From Pycnopodia helianthoides (taxonomy: Eukaryota > Echinodermata > Asteroidea > Forcipulatida > Asteriidae), in assembly GCA_032158295.1 (NCBI GenBank), contig CM063262.1, positions 3,257,394 to 3,321,393 on the forward strand: a DNA stretch of 64,000 nt, written 5' to 3'. The notes under the pieces are model-generated. The model made no database searches. It was not told where the DNA came from and saw nothing but the letters and a program-made list of their open reading frames with translations. How positions within the stretch are numbered: the first letter of the stretch is position 1; every line of letters begins with the position of its first letter. The translations under genes were made by a program, and so were the position numbers. Shown one piece after another: positions 1 through 10,971 of the stretch.

Positions 1-252
1 TTTTGGTATCCCTTGTTCCTCAAACCAAGCCAGCGAAGAGGAAGAGGTATATTTGTGTATCCCTTGTTCCTCAAACCAAGCCGGCGAAGAGGAAGAGGTA
101 TATTTGTGTATCCCTTGTTCCTCAAACCAAGCCGGCGAAGAGGAAGAGGTATATTTGTGTATCCCTTGTTCCTCAAACCAAGCCGGCGAAGAGGAAGAGG
201 TATATTTGTGTATCCCTTATTCCTCAAACCAAGCCGAAAAGAGGAGGGGATT
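1..252. repeat. 51-bp minisatellite, about 4.6 copies
   Basis: TATCCCTTGTTCCTC recurs at 7, 58, 109, 160 and 211, an exact 51-bp period; the last copy is degenerate. 51 is a multiple of three, so all three plus frames stay open, producing artefactual open frames. The array runs off the left edge. Confidence 0.9.
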
Positions 253-1977
253 GTTTTTATCATTTTCCCTCTCAAACCCTGCCAAAAAAATGTGTGATAA
301 CTGCTTTCTTTATTTTCTAAAGTTAGTTGTCTTCTTGTAAAATGTTTTCGTTGTTATATAACCACGACAGAGTGTCTATTATATTGTACAAAAAAGTACT
401 GAAATTCATTAGCCTTGCAAAATGAGATTTAGTTATAAAATCTGGAGCATGTTTTTTCACAATTTGCGGGAGAAATGCATATAAACGAAAACATTGTTGC
501 TTTAAAATCCTGTTCCAATAGCAATTTTCGGACTATAATGATAATTTTAAGCTGTAACTTTGGAAAATAACACAAATTTGCACTAAAATTTATTCCTGTT
601 TTAGACACTAAGTCAGGTATTCACATCTGCAAACATTCGGTAGAGAGCAAAAAAGAACTTACGCAGGGGGGGAAAAACAGTCGTCTGAAAAAAGTAAGAC
701 ATAAAATAAAAAAGCCTCACAAATAACCACAGCAGTTATTTCTGCTTAATAAATGCACTTAAAAATTAAAGCACTGACGTTCCATTGTCATTCGGTTTCA
801 ATTACAAATGTTTTTTCATGCAATTTATTCAGCATTCCAAAATGTGGCTCGATGACTCCAAATATATAGCTGAACAAAACATGGAAAACATTGCTGGATA
901 CATTTCAATCCAAATTAACTTCTTTTCACATTTAAGCCCAGCAATGTTTGAGACTTGTTATAAAAAGAGACAGCTAGTCCTACCTTTAGCAGAGCAAAGA
1001 GTGTAGATTGTCGCTTGCCTTGCTTCGAAGCTTGAAGTAAACACACTGAGGGGTACCTTTTCACATCAGCTCTTTGCCTCAAAATAAAACAAATTCGGAA
1101 ATACATTCCTTATTTTAAACATATCTAAAAAAGAAAGAAAAACAAAATCATATCCGGGTAGACAAAGCTGTCCACTCATTTAAAAACATTTTACATGACG
1201 CGGAAAAGATGGACATTTTGTTATTTTCTTTCAATTACTGCTAAGTTGAAAACATTTATTTTGGAGAGAAATTGTGTTGATTTATCCCTTGTGTAGTGTT
1301 TTGATGGATTTTCCAGACCCTTGATTGGAATTTAAAAAACAACACTAACTAAAAAATAGTAAATTTTTATCAACGTTGATTTCTGCATCACACGGGTTGA
1401 AAGTGTAGACAAACATTTCAGTTGGAAAGAGATGGTCCAGAACAAAAATATGAATTCCGCGTTTTACATTCAATTCTAAGTGTGCTTGATAGCAGACTGT
1501 TCGGTGGTGTTCGAACTGGGTTTTTCTTTCACAAAATTGCTAAAAAATTTGTTTTTAATCACTGGAGCCATTTTTCATAGTTTTTAGATACATACCACAT
1601 TGTCAACGTATTGCTAAACACGTGTATATTTCAAGAAGTTTAACTGTCGTACAATTAATTATTTAAAAAAATTACAAGAAAACTATTTTTATAGTTGTAG
1701 GAATCATGTGGACGCATACAATTTATTTCCAACATTTTATTTTGAGTCGTTAATTATTTAACTTGACCGCGTAAGTCTCACGAGTATTCAAATGTCAGCA
1801 AGTGCAAGACTGTCTTTAATTCTTACGCTGAAACACTATAGGGAAGAAATATATATATAATCATATTAAAAAATAATAACAACAAAATAATAGTAAAAAT
1901 AACAATTTTCAAAATATGCTAGAGTCTTTTATGTGTTTGATTATAAGCTATCTCATTTTATAGTTTGCAGAATTCGT
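253..1977. other. AT-rich spacer
   Basis: Apart from one weak minus-strand exon candidate (984-1077), I see no gene, SINE or inverted-repeat element in this stretch. Confidence 0.5.
984..1077 (-). CDS. Candidate orphan exon
   Basis: Flanked by an acceptor-like TTATTTTGAG and donor AAAG|GTAGGA. It encodes about 31 residues (QRADVKRYPSVCLLQASKQG, then KRQSTLFALLK) with less AT bias than its surroundings. No partner exon in matching phase was found, and no family recognised. Confidence 0.22.
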
Positions 1978-2973
1978 GCTGATATATCTGCTCATCCCAA
2001 GTAGTGCTATACTAAGTTGTGCCATATTAAGCTGTGCTATATTTTAAGCTGTGCTATATTAGGCTGTGCTATATTAAGCTGTGCTATATTAAACTGAATC
2101 TTTACTAGACTGTGCAAGTCGCGCACGTGTCGAAAACAAGAAAAAAACTCTGTTTGTACAAAATTCCGGAAAAAGTAAAAATACCCAAAGCAATTTGCTA
2201 TAATTACAATGGTAACTTTTATGTAGGCCTAACACAAATAATCTATCAACATAGCTCTGAAACAAAATTATAACTTGGGACGAGGATGCTTATTAAGAAA
2301 CCCCGTTTGCCAATCAAGACCGAATTTGTGCGAATTTTAGATAAACTTAACGATAACATGAACGTTAGTTGGGCAAAATTCTAAAATATTTACAAATAAC
2401 CGGAAACAGAGGTCAATTTTTTTTCTTGGGTTTTCTTTGTTGATTTGTTAAATTTATTTCACTTTCATATTTTATTTCATGGTTAAATTTTAATTTCCCA
2501 AAAAAAAAAAGATGTAATGTTTATGATATATTTTTGTGTATCTATAAACTTTGTTAAACATAAAATAATACATTGTAAAAAAAAACAAAAAGAAAAAAAA
2601 AACAGTTGAGCATTGATAACACGTACTTACACTAGAAGTTTTGTCTGACTCGTTAACCTTGGATCGGATGTTCTCATCGAGACATATTCCTCCAAGCATT
2701 TCTGTCCGTCCTTTACTTATGACCGGAATCAAGATTGCCGTCGATCTTTGGGTTGTTATTATTTGTTATTATTATTTATTCGACCTCAACAATACAAGAA
2801 CAACAAGTACAATACAAGGCATTAAAAGGAACAAAGAAATCAAACAGCTTTGTTGCACAAAGATCGGCCGTATTATCTTTAGCTTTGAGGAAATGAATTC
2901 CAAAAAAAGGCTACGTCCTAATCTTCTACATCGCTCTTGGATTCTTTCCGTGCTGGGAAGGCAATCGGTTGAA

Positions 2974-2985
2974 TGCGCATGCGCA
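2974..2985. promoter_or_regulatory. NRF1-type palindrome, copy 1
   Basis: TGCGCATGCGCA, a perfect NRF1 consensus (YGCGCAYGCGCR), in otherwise AT-rich DNA. On the minus strand a short frame (ATG at 2699, 23 codons) leads to a consensus donor AGT|GTAAGT at 2631, so this could be a promoter with first exon. No downstream exon is proven. Confidence 0.4.
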
Positions 2986-3143
2986 TCGTTGCTCGGTTAA
3001 TAATATTTGTCAGTTCGGCTAGGGTCTTGATTCGGCCGTCCTGTGTATGACTTAGGAAGCACATTGCGAGACTAAAGGGGGTAACATCACAATGTAGAGG
3101 AGTTTGAAAGTGTGTTTTAGGAGATGGTGAAAAAAGGTATTAA

Positions 3144-3522
3144 AGGCAGGGTATACTTTTGGTAATTGTCAAAGTCCAGTATCCGCACTTGATGCATCCC
3201 AACATAATATGCATAAAATAACAAACCTGTTACAAATTTGGCTCAATTGGTCATGATCGAAGTTGCAAGCAAAAAATGAAAGAAAAAATACCCTTGTTGC
3301 ATAGGATTGTGTGCTTTGAGATGCCTGAGAAAGGCTACATGCCTGAAGCCTTTCTCGGATTTGTGTGTGAAAAATTACCCCTTTCTCTTTCTCTAAAACT
3401 ACGTTACTTCAAAGGGGGTTGTTTCTAACAATGTTTTTATAGTATCAACAGCTCTCTAGTGCTCTCTACCAAGTAAGTTGTTATGGTCATTGTAGAGTAA
3501 TTACCCAAAGTACACGCTGCAT
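3144..3522. mobile_element. TTAA-flanked MITE, family B, copy in unit 1
   Basis: Body bounded by TTAA at 3140-3143 and 3523-3526; termini AGGCAGGGTATAC and GTACACGCTGCAT are inverted. Internal GGTAATTGTCAAAG and CTCAATTGGTCAT match the copy at 15981. Confidence 0.8.
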
Positions 3523-5043
3523 TTAACCCGTACATCCCCGGAAGAACAAGTTCGTACGTGGTTTTTTTTGTAGAACCGTCTTCATTGTGTACGTCGCACG
3601 ATGAGACCGCCCTCTAGATATAAAGTCCATACTTCATGGGTGTTACATGGACTAGCTAAATAACTGCAAAATTAAAATATTTTTACAAAATGTATAATTT
3701 GTTGATGACACCCATTCGGTCAATCACAATGTCCAGTAATTGGGCGAGTGCTAAATACCCTGGATGTAGGCCTATGCAAAAAAACTTAGCGTTATTAAGC
3801 GGGGCTTATAAAAGTTGGTACATGTAACGGGGACCGTGATGGACCAATTGCAAAAAGTCCACATCAATGATTTTTCCTTAAACTAGAAAAAAAAACATAA
3901 CAAACAAACAATTTATAAAACTAATTATACAGGCAAGTAGTTTCTCGACTATATAACAACAAAACTCTCTAGCATTTGAATCATGTGTTTACTCTAATAA
4001 TTGCTTTGTGATTTTATTTGGCAAGATTTCGCCATTTCATCTTGAAGTCGGATACAGTGGTAATGCTGATATATCTGCTCATCTCAAGTAGTGCTATACT
4101 AAGTTGTGCCATATTAAGCTGTGCTATATTAAGCTGTGCTATATTAGGCTGTGCTATATTAAACTGTGTCACCAGTAGACTGTGCAAGTCGCGCACGTAT
4201 CGAAAACAAGAAATTAACTCGTACGAGGACTATACTTCTCTGTGAAATCAAATCTTTTGAAACTCAGTTTGTACAAAATTCTTGAAACAGTAAAAACACC
4301 CAAAGCAATTTGCTATTAATACAATTGAAATTTTTATGTAGACCTAACACAAATAACTTGGGACGAGGATGCTTAACCCCATTTGCCAATTAAGACCGAA
4401 CTTGTTCGACTATTACATAAACTTAATGATAATATGAACGTTAGTTGGGCAAAATTCTTAAATATTTACAAGTAACCAGAAACAGAGGTCAAGTCTTATT
4501 TTGTGGTTTTCTCTGTTGATTTGTTAAATTTCTTTTACTTTCATATTTTATTTCATGGTTAAATTTTAATTTCCCAACAAAAAGATGTAATTTTTATGAT
4601 ATATTTGTTTGTATCTGTAAACTTAGTTAAACATAAAATAATACATTGTAAAAAATGAAAAGAAGAAAAGCACAGTTGAGCGTTGATAACACGTACTTAC
4701 ACTAGAAGTTTTGTCTGACTCGTTAACCTTGGATCGGATGTTCTCATCGAGACATATTCCTCAAAGCATTTCTGTCCGTCCTTTACTTATGACCGGAATC
4801 AAGATTGCCGTCGATCTTTGGGTTGTTATTATTTGTTATTATTATTTATTCGACCTCAACAATACAAGAACAACAAGTACAATACAAGGCATTAAAAGGA
4901 ACAAAGAAATCAAACAGCTTTGTTGCACAAAGATCGGCCGTTTTATCTTTAGCTTTGAGGAAATGAATTCCAAAAAAAGGCTACGTCCTAATCTTCTACA
5001 TCGCTCTTGGATTCTTTCCGTGCTGGGAAGGCAATCGGTTGAA

Positions 5044-5055
5044 TGCGCATGCGCA
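5044..5055. promoter_or_regulatory. NRF1-type palindrome, copy 2
   Basis: Identical palindrome in the second duplication unit, again followed on the minus strand by a GTAAGT donor. The ATG here (4769) meets TGA at its third codon, unlike copy 1. Confidence 0.38.
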
Positions 5056-5213
5056 TCGTTGCTCGGTTAATAATATTTGTCAGTTCTGCTAGGGTCTTGA
5101 TTCGGCCGTCCTGTGTATGACTTAGGAAGCACATTGCGAGACTAAAGGGGGTAACATCACAATGTAGAGGAGTTTGAAAGTGCGTTTTAGGAGAAGGTGA
5201 AAAAAGGTATTAA

Positions 5214-5592
5214 AGGCAGGGTATACTTTTGGTAATTGTCAAAGTCCAGTATCCGCACTTGATGCATCCCAACATAATATGCATAAAATAACAAACCTGT
5301 AACAAATTTGGCTCAATTGGTCATGATCGAAGTTGCAAGCAAAAAATGAAAGAAAAAATACCCTTGTTGCATAGGATTGTGTGCTTTGAGATGCCTGAGA
5401 AAGGCTACATGCCTGAAGCCTTTCTCGGATTTGTGTGTGAAAAATTACCCCTTTCTCTTTCTCTAAAACTACGTTACTTCAAAGGGGGTTGTTTCTAACA
5501 ATGTTTTTATAGTATCAACAGCTCTCTAGTGCTCTCTACCAAGTAAGTTTTTATGGTCATTGTAGAGTAATTACCCAAAGTACACGCTGCAT
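5214..5592. mobile_element. TTAA-flanked MITE, family B, copy in unit 2
   Basis: Co-duplicated copy of the element at 3144, with flanking TTAA at 5210-5213 and 5593-5596. Confidence 0.8.
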
Positions 5593-6133
5593 TTAACCCG
5601 TACATCCCCGGAAGAACAAGTTCGTACGTGGTTTTTTTGTAGAACCGTCTTCATTGTGTACGTCGCACGATGAGACCGCCCTCTAGATACAAAGTCCATA
5701 CTTCATGGGTGTTACATGGACTAGCTAAATAACTGCAAAATTAAAATATTTTTACAAAATGTATAATTTGTTGATGACACCCATTCGGTCAATCACAATG
5801 TCCAGTAATTGGGCGAGTGCTAAATACCCTGGATGTAGGCCTATGCAAAAAAACTGAGCGTTATTAAGCGGGGCTTATAAAAGTTGGTACATGTAACGGG
5901 GACCGTGATGGACCAAGTGCAAAAAGTCCACATCAATGATTTTTCCTTAAACTAGAAAAAAAATCATAACAAACAAACAATTTATAAAACTAATTATACA
6001 GGCAAGTAGTTTCTCGACTATATAACAACAAAACTCTCTAGCATTTGAATCATGTGTTTACTCTAATAATTGCTTTGTGATTTTATTTGGCAAGATTTCG
6101 TCATTTCATCTTGAAGTCGGATACAGTGGTAAT

Positions 6134-6880
6134 AATTTCGCAATGTTTTTTTGTTAGAACAATGTCAAATTTAAAATATCACTAAGTAAATTCTAATAAT
6201 TTTAACGAATTGCACCCTCTTCCTGCATTAACGATTCACAACCCATTCATAATGAGACTGTATTTAGGTACATGCATAAAATCTATACTGAAACCCAAAA
6301 TATTCACCTAAATACCATAAACAAACACCTTTACAATGCAATGTTCAATCTAAAAGAAAAATTGTATTATTGTGATGCATTAGGTTTATTATTTGTACAT
6401 GATTATAACTTTAAGCGTTTTTATTGTTCAAATGCTGCTGGAAAAGCAATAATCATGCATCTAACATGGCGTTTCAGATGAAAAAAGAGAGTATATAAAT
6501 GGAAACTTGTGAAGCCAGTGTACCTCTTGGGTAAGCTATGCAAATGCGCACGTTTGTACGCGCCACGCACAGCTCTCGGCCAATGAAAGGTCTTTCTTTG
6601 ACTTCAGTGAGGGCGCAGTTTTATCTTCAAATTACCCGAACTGCCATTTTTAAAGTACAGATGACTGCTTTACTACAGAATTTCTTGTGACCTTGAAGTT
6701 CTGGTTGCAAACAATAAAATAGCATCTGAGTATAACGACCGTCACTACGTTATTTGTTGCTTTGTTTTATTACGGTAAACTTGCATGCAACTGTTCACCT
6801 GTAAGCTTTGTTGTTGATTTTGTTCTTGATGTTGTTGTTGTTGGTGGTGGTGGTGTTGTTGTTGTTGCTGTAGTAGTTGT
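6134..6880. other. AT-rich spacer with (GTT/GGT)n microsatellite
   Basis: No gene recognised. 6822-6880 is a GTT/GGT microsatellite abutting the left LTR. Confidence 0.6.
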
Positions 6881-7161
6881 TGAAAAATAAGCATTGGAGG
6901 CAGCATTCATCTCAAATAATTATTGGTTCAGTTTAATCACAGTAATCAGTTCAACACAATCAGTTAGGCAAATCAGGAACAGTACGGTTGATTGGTAAAT
7001 TTGAGGCTAATTGGATCACTCGGAAGGTGGTGTGGCTGTTGATCGTGGAATTACTATATAGCGGTAGATTAATTAGTCATCCGATTTTAGCCTTGATGGC
7101 GAACTGTGAGAGCAACTTTTCTCGCCGCGCGGTGGCGCACTTTCGCTGCAATTTCACAACA
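6881..7161 (-). repeat. Left (3') LTR, shortened
   Basis: Starts TGAAAAATAAGC and ends TTTCACAACA (TG...CA). It is colinear with the right LTR except that it lacks 320 bp after position 7078. Confidence 0.88.
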
Positions 7162-7359
7162 GCCGCCCCTAAACTATGCGCAATAGTTTACACAATGACG
7201 AGAGGATTAGTAAATCGGGAATCAACACTGTGATCAATGAGGTTAATTAGAATAAATCGAAAATACAACAGGAACAACTTCAAAACAAAAAATGGCCGCC
7301 CCATTAGGTGTGTAACACTGGAGCTTTGTAGATACACAAGGGTCTACTTTTCAATATCA

Positions 7360-10035
7360 TCATTCATCCTCATCTGGCACTTCTGGCAGCTTGATCAAAC
7401 GGGCCACAGGTCGAGTGAGAACTCGGTCGTCGGTCTGTACCTTGACGGCACGTACTCGGCCATCCTCGCCAGGAAGCACTTCCACCACCTTAACCACTGG
7501 CCAGCGGGCTCTGACTTGCTGGGGATCGATTATCAGGACGACATCACCCACAGAAAGGTTTGCAGTCTCACCCCGCCACTTCTGGCGTGCCTGCATGGCC
7601 GGTAGGTAAGACTGAACAAACTCTTTCCAAAATCTCTGGATCAGAACTTGGCATTGTCTCCAACGCTTTCTGCTGAGAACGTCCTCCCCTGGGTAGACAA
7701 CCTGTGGTGGCGCATGGTCTTGCCGCCCCATGAGTAGCATGAAGGGAGTGATTGGATCAGGATCAGAGACATCTGAAGACACGTAACCCAGGGGTTTGGA
7801 ATTCATCAGACCTTCCACTTCAACCAGCATGGTATACAATACAGTGGGTGTCACTGTTTGCTTCCCAAGGATGGCGTACAACGCGTTCTTCACTGATCGG
7901 ATTTCCCGCTCCCAGGTTCCACCAAAGTGGGGTGCGACAGGAGGGTTAAACTTAAAACGAACCTGGTGCCTTGCCAACTTCTCTTGTAAGCTAAGGGACA
8001 TCTCCTCGAAGGCCTTCTTCAACTCTTGAATTTTAGTACAGTGAACCTTTGCAAGCTCTGGATCTCGCTTAAGGCGTTGCTCATTTCGAAGAAGAGTCGG
8101 CATCACGGAACTTGCCGGACTTCTGAGGTTTTCATCATCCTGCCTCCAGAGAAGTGGGGTTGCCACTCGGCGGATACCATCCACTTCTATATAGGTAGAC
8201 TGGGATTCAAGGATATCTATGGCTCGTTGGTCTTGCTTGGACCGGGTGACTTGCTTTCTCTCAGCATACATTTTGAAGTCATGATGCCATAACTTACAAA
8301 CACCTTCGTGTAGGGTTGCATCAGAAGGTGTGGGGCCCGACATGTAGTTAAGTTCACCACGATGTCGGTGATTCATGGTGGGGCCTTGCACTGCCCATCC
8401 AAGTTCAGTTCGCACTGCCACAGGAGCACCTTCGGGACCAAAGCGGCTCTCCAACGGAACCACCAGCTCAGGATGATCACTGCCTATCAGTAGAAGGGGT
8501 CGTACTTCTTTACACTCATGCAGGGGAACATCCCTCAGATGAGCCCATCTCTTGCGCAAGGCCTGTGCGGGAATGGAATGTTCAGACAGTCTGAGCATTT
8601 TGGATGAAAACACATCAGAGATGCTAATACGGTGTTTGGGGTCGTCGGCTGGTGAAACATCTAGCTTGACAATCTTGCCTTTGCATGGTGTACATTCTTC
8701 TCTGGCTGTAGCAATAGGCATCACTGCATCCTGACCTCCAAGACCCAATGATTCAGCAGCTTCATCGAGAATCATGGTGAAATTGGATGCATCATCCAGT
8801 AAACAGTAGGTTTCCAACCTAGCACCTTTATTATGCAGCGTAATTGGTAGGATTTTCATGCAAACATCCCGGAGGAGCCAAGGGTTGCCATCTCCGTAGA
8901 AAATGGAAAGGTTGGGATCAAATTTTGAATAATAGACCCCATACCCCGGCTGAACAACAAGATCATGAAGGATTGTCAGATGGGTTTGGTCGCACTCTCT
9001 GCACGGCTTGCGCAGATCACACTCCTGGCCTTCTCTGTGCTTCCGGGCACATTTCCAACAACGATGACCTTCTTTAATCCACTTCAACCTGTCAGGAAGT
9101 GAAAGCTTCTTGAAATTGAAGCACCGGGACAACCAATGTTCACCGTCACAATGAGGACATTTCCGGATGAACTTCCTGTCTTGTTGTCGCGGTTTATGGG
9201 CATTGCTGTCTTCAGGCTTTGATAGGCGAGCAGTACTGGTGTGAGCGCTGTTCGTACTTGTGTTAGAATAGAATGTGATGGCACCTTTCCCTCGCTTGGC
9301 TCGGTTGGTGATCTGAGACTCGATTGGTCGATTATCTTCCAATTGCATCTTTTTGCGAGATATATCTGATGTTTCCTGTAACCACTTGTTGATGTCCTCA
9401 AGGGAGAAATTTTTCACATCTTTCTTCTGCATACTCCTCAGGAAGGTAGTCTGGTGAGCAGGGGAAAGTCTGCTGTACAGAATACAAGCAGTGGAATTGG
9501 CCTTTAACTCTGCCTGTCCCTCAGGAGCACTCTTGAGTTGAGTGACTAATGCCGAGACGGTAGATGCGAACTCAACTAACCCCCTGGAGTCGTAGGCTCG
9601 TAGTTTCGGCCACGACGTGATCTCTTCAATTTTGGTTCTGATAAGGATTCCGATGTCACCATACAGTTTCTTCAGCACAGCCATGGCCTTGGTAAAGGAC
9701 TTCGCATCATGCTCGAGGCCTTTAATATCCTTACATGGTTGACCACTCAGCTTGGACTTAAGGATGAAATATTTCTGAATTTCGCTAAGGTGGACTAGTG
9801 GTCTAATACAGCTATCAACCATCGTCTCGAAACACCGATATTCTGACGGATCACCTCCGCTGAAGTGAGGGACTTCCATGTTCAGTCCACCTGCCGTTGC
9901 CACCAGCATGGAGCTAAGCATCATTTGGTTAATTACACCGGAATCTGACACGGATGGAACAACTGGGTGCTCTGCAACTACAGCAGATGGAGGTTGTCGT
10001 ATGGGGTGTGTCTGAGTCATTACTGGGGACGCCAA
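7360..10035 (-). CDS. Gag-protease / integrase-tail fusion ORF of a deleted BEL/Pao element
   Basis: 891 codons. Residues about 50-200 resemble the DUF1759 gag region (VPHFSGGDPSEYRCF). Zinc knuckles lie at about 293-357 (CPHCDGEHWLSRC, CWKCARKH, CRECDQTH). A retropepsin-like segment spans about 385-560 with LLDDASNFT at about 412. Around residues 650-675 the sequence looks like the start of the RT region (RDPELAKVHCTKIQE). It then passes, with no frame break, into integrase C-terminal sequence (FNPPVAPHFGGTWEREIRSV; its Glu would be the last of the DDE triad) and a DUF5641-like tail (VLTRPVARLIKLPE). The element cannot supply its own RT or integrase. Confidence 0.85.
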   Translation of the reverse strand: MASPVMTQTHPIRQPPSAVVAEHPVVPSVSDSGVINQMMLSSMLVATAGGLNMEVPHFSGGDPSEYRCFETMVDSCIRPLVHLSEIQKYFILKSKLSGQPCKDIKGLEHDAKSFTKAMAVLKKLYGDIGILIRTKIEEITSWPKLRAYDSRGLVEFASTVSALVTQLKSAPEGQAELKANSTACILYSRLSPAHQTTFLRSMQKKDVKNFSLEDINKWLQETSDISRKKMQLEDNRPIESQITNRAKRGKGAITFYSNTSTNSAHTSTARLSKPEDSNAHKPRQQDRKFIRKCPHCDGEHWLSRCFNFKKLSLPDRLKWIKEGHRCWKCARKHREGQECDLRKPCRECDQTHLTILHDLVVQPGYGVYYSKFDPNLSIFYGDGNPWLLRDVCMKILPITLHNKGARLETYCLLDDASNFTMILDEAAESLGLGGQDAVMPIATAREECTPCKGKIVKLDVSPADDPKHRISISDVFSSKMLRLSEHSIPAQALRKRWAHLRDVPLHECKEVRPLLLIGSDHPELVVPLESRFGPEGAPVAVRTELGWAVQGPTMNHRHRGELNYMSGPTPSDATLHEGVCKLWHHDFKMYAERKQVTRSKQDQRAIDILESQSTYIEVDGIRRVATPLLWRQDDENLRSPASSVMPTLLRNEQRLKRDPELAKVHCTKIQELKKAFEEMSLSLQEKLARHQVRFKFNPPVAPHFGGTWEREIRSVKNALYAILGKQTVTPTVLYTMLVEVEGLMNSKPLGYVSSDVSDPDPITPFMLLMGRQDHAPPQVVYPGEDVLSRKRWRQCQVLIQRFWKEFVQSYLPAMQARQKWRGETANLSVGDVVLIIDPQQVRARWPVVKVVEVLPGEDGRVRAVKVQTDDRVLTRPVARLIKLPEVPDEDE

Positions 10036-10173
10036 GGGAGCTGGGTTGCTAGTGTAGCAGGAAACAGCAGCGGGAATTGTCGTCGGGCCGGTACTGGGTG
10101 TTGTTTTGGATGCTAGGTGTGGGGTGGCAGACCACAGACGGGGAGTATCATCAACTCTGTATGTGACACTGGG

Positions 10174-10944
10174 CTATGCTGTGGAAAAAGCAGAATTAAC
10201 GGTTATTGTTTGAGCGGGCGCAAAGCTAGCGGCTGGAGTGCTGGCAGAAAGCGTGCGCACACGTGCAGCGGAAACGCAAAGCGCAGGCACAGAGCGCAAG
10301 CTCGTCTCATCTGGCTTATCGGAAGGTGACTTCACGGTAGGGGAGTCATTGGAACTGACCCTGGGAGTAGGGTCCAAGGACATGCTGATATTTGTTAAAG
10401 AACCACTATCATTAAAATGCATATCATTGTTCTCCGTCTCAGTTTTAGTGAGGATGGCAGACTCAATTCTGGCTTGAGCAAGGCTAAGTTCTGCCTCTGT
10501 GAGTTGTTTCTCAAGTTCTAATTGGCTGGAGAACTCCTGTTTTCTCTTCAGGATCCGTTGTTCCTCCTGATCGGCATCCATGCGGGCTCGTTCTAATGCC
10601 AATTCTTCATCCTCTTGTTCTCTTTGTCGCTGTAGGTACACCCTTTTCTGGTGTAGGGCTAATTCTTCACGGGTCCTTTGCGCTGCCAAAAGCTCATTCT
10701 CTATTTTCTCTCTCTCGGCTCGAGCTTTTGCTTCTATCTCGGCTTTCTTACGGGTGGCAGCTAGCTCCTTTTCCCTGGCAGCAACTTGGATCCGGGCTCT
10801 CACAGATAGCAAACTGACACTGAGGCTACTTTGTTGGCTTAATATGGATTCGGTTGATTTCTTGGAATGGCGGCTTAATATTGATTTTGTTGATTTCTTA
10901 GAATGCTGGCTCGCTAGGCTTGGAGGGGGTACGTGGCCATCCAT
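10174..10944 (-). CDS. Gag-like N-terminal coiled-coil ORF of the retroelement
   Basis: 256 codons starting 28 bp inside the 5' LTR. Ser-rich start, then a long charged coiled coil (RARIQVAAREKELAATRKKA to about residue 170), then a Ser/Thr/Pro-rich tail. It ends in TAG (10174-10176). The downstream pol-like frame is in the same register, and the 138 bp between are open, so one amber codon separates the two. In related elements gag-pol is usually continuous; here it may be a nonsense mutation. Confidence 0.75.
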   Translation of the reverse strand: MDGHVPPPSLASQHSKKSTKSILSRHSKKSTESILSQQSSLSVSLLSVRARIQVAAREKELAATRKKAEIEAKARAEREKIENELLAAQRTREELALHQKRVYLQRQREQEDEELALERARMDADQEEQRILKRKQEFSSQLELEKQLTEAELSLAQARIESAILTKTETENNDMHFNDSGSLTNISMSLDPTPRVSSNDSPTVKSPSDKPDETSLRSVPALCVSAARVRTLSASTPAASFAPAQTITVNSAFSTA

Positions 10945-10953
10945 GTTATTGGT

Positions 10954-10971
10954 ATCACGTCTGGGTCACCA
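10954..10971 (-). other. Primer-binding site, tRNA-Trp type
   Basis: Directly inside the 5' LTR the minus strand reads TGGTGACCCAGACGTGAT, complementary to the 3' end of tRNA-Trp(CCA) including CCA as I recall it, with one mismatch. Confidence 0.7.

Larger units (their letters stand above)
1978..4064. repeat. Direct tandem duplication, unit 1
   Basis: 2087-bp unit starting GCTGATATATCTGCTCAT and ending GGATACAGTGGTAAT, repeated directly as 4065-6133. It opens with a 15-bp tandem (GTGCTATATTAAGCT-like, six copies here). It contains a TTAA-flanked MITE (3144-3522) and an NRF1-like palindrome at 2974. From about 2640 on the two units are almost identical; the first 650 bp differ by several indels. 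Confidence 0.92.
4065..6133. repeat. Direct tandem duplication, unit 2
   Basis: 2069-bp second copy of the preceding unit, with five rather than six copies of the 15-bp repeat, about 45 bp present only here near 4210-4255, and a 40-bp stretch of unit 1 missing. Confidence 0.92.

Noticed and set aside
1..252. CRISPR-like array
   Set aside because: Units are head-to-tail with no variable spacers, and the genome is clearly eukaryotic.
3..320. Open frames of about 95-105 codons in the 51-bp array
   Set aside because: Overlapping frames all stay open because the period is a multiple of three; no start context or other coding evidence.
2641..3000. 119-codon open frame present in both duplication units (also 4711-5070)
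   Set aside because: The two copies differ at two sites and both changes alter the protein; no domain, no codon bias. It spans the NRF1-like palindrome and reads as duplicated noncoding DNA.
8026..9077. Plus-strand open frames inside the retroelement
   Set aside because: They are antisense shadows of the 891-codon gag-integrase frame.
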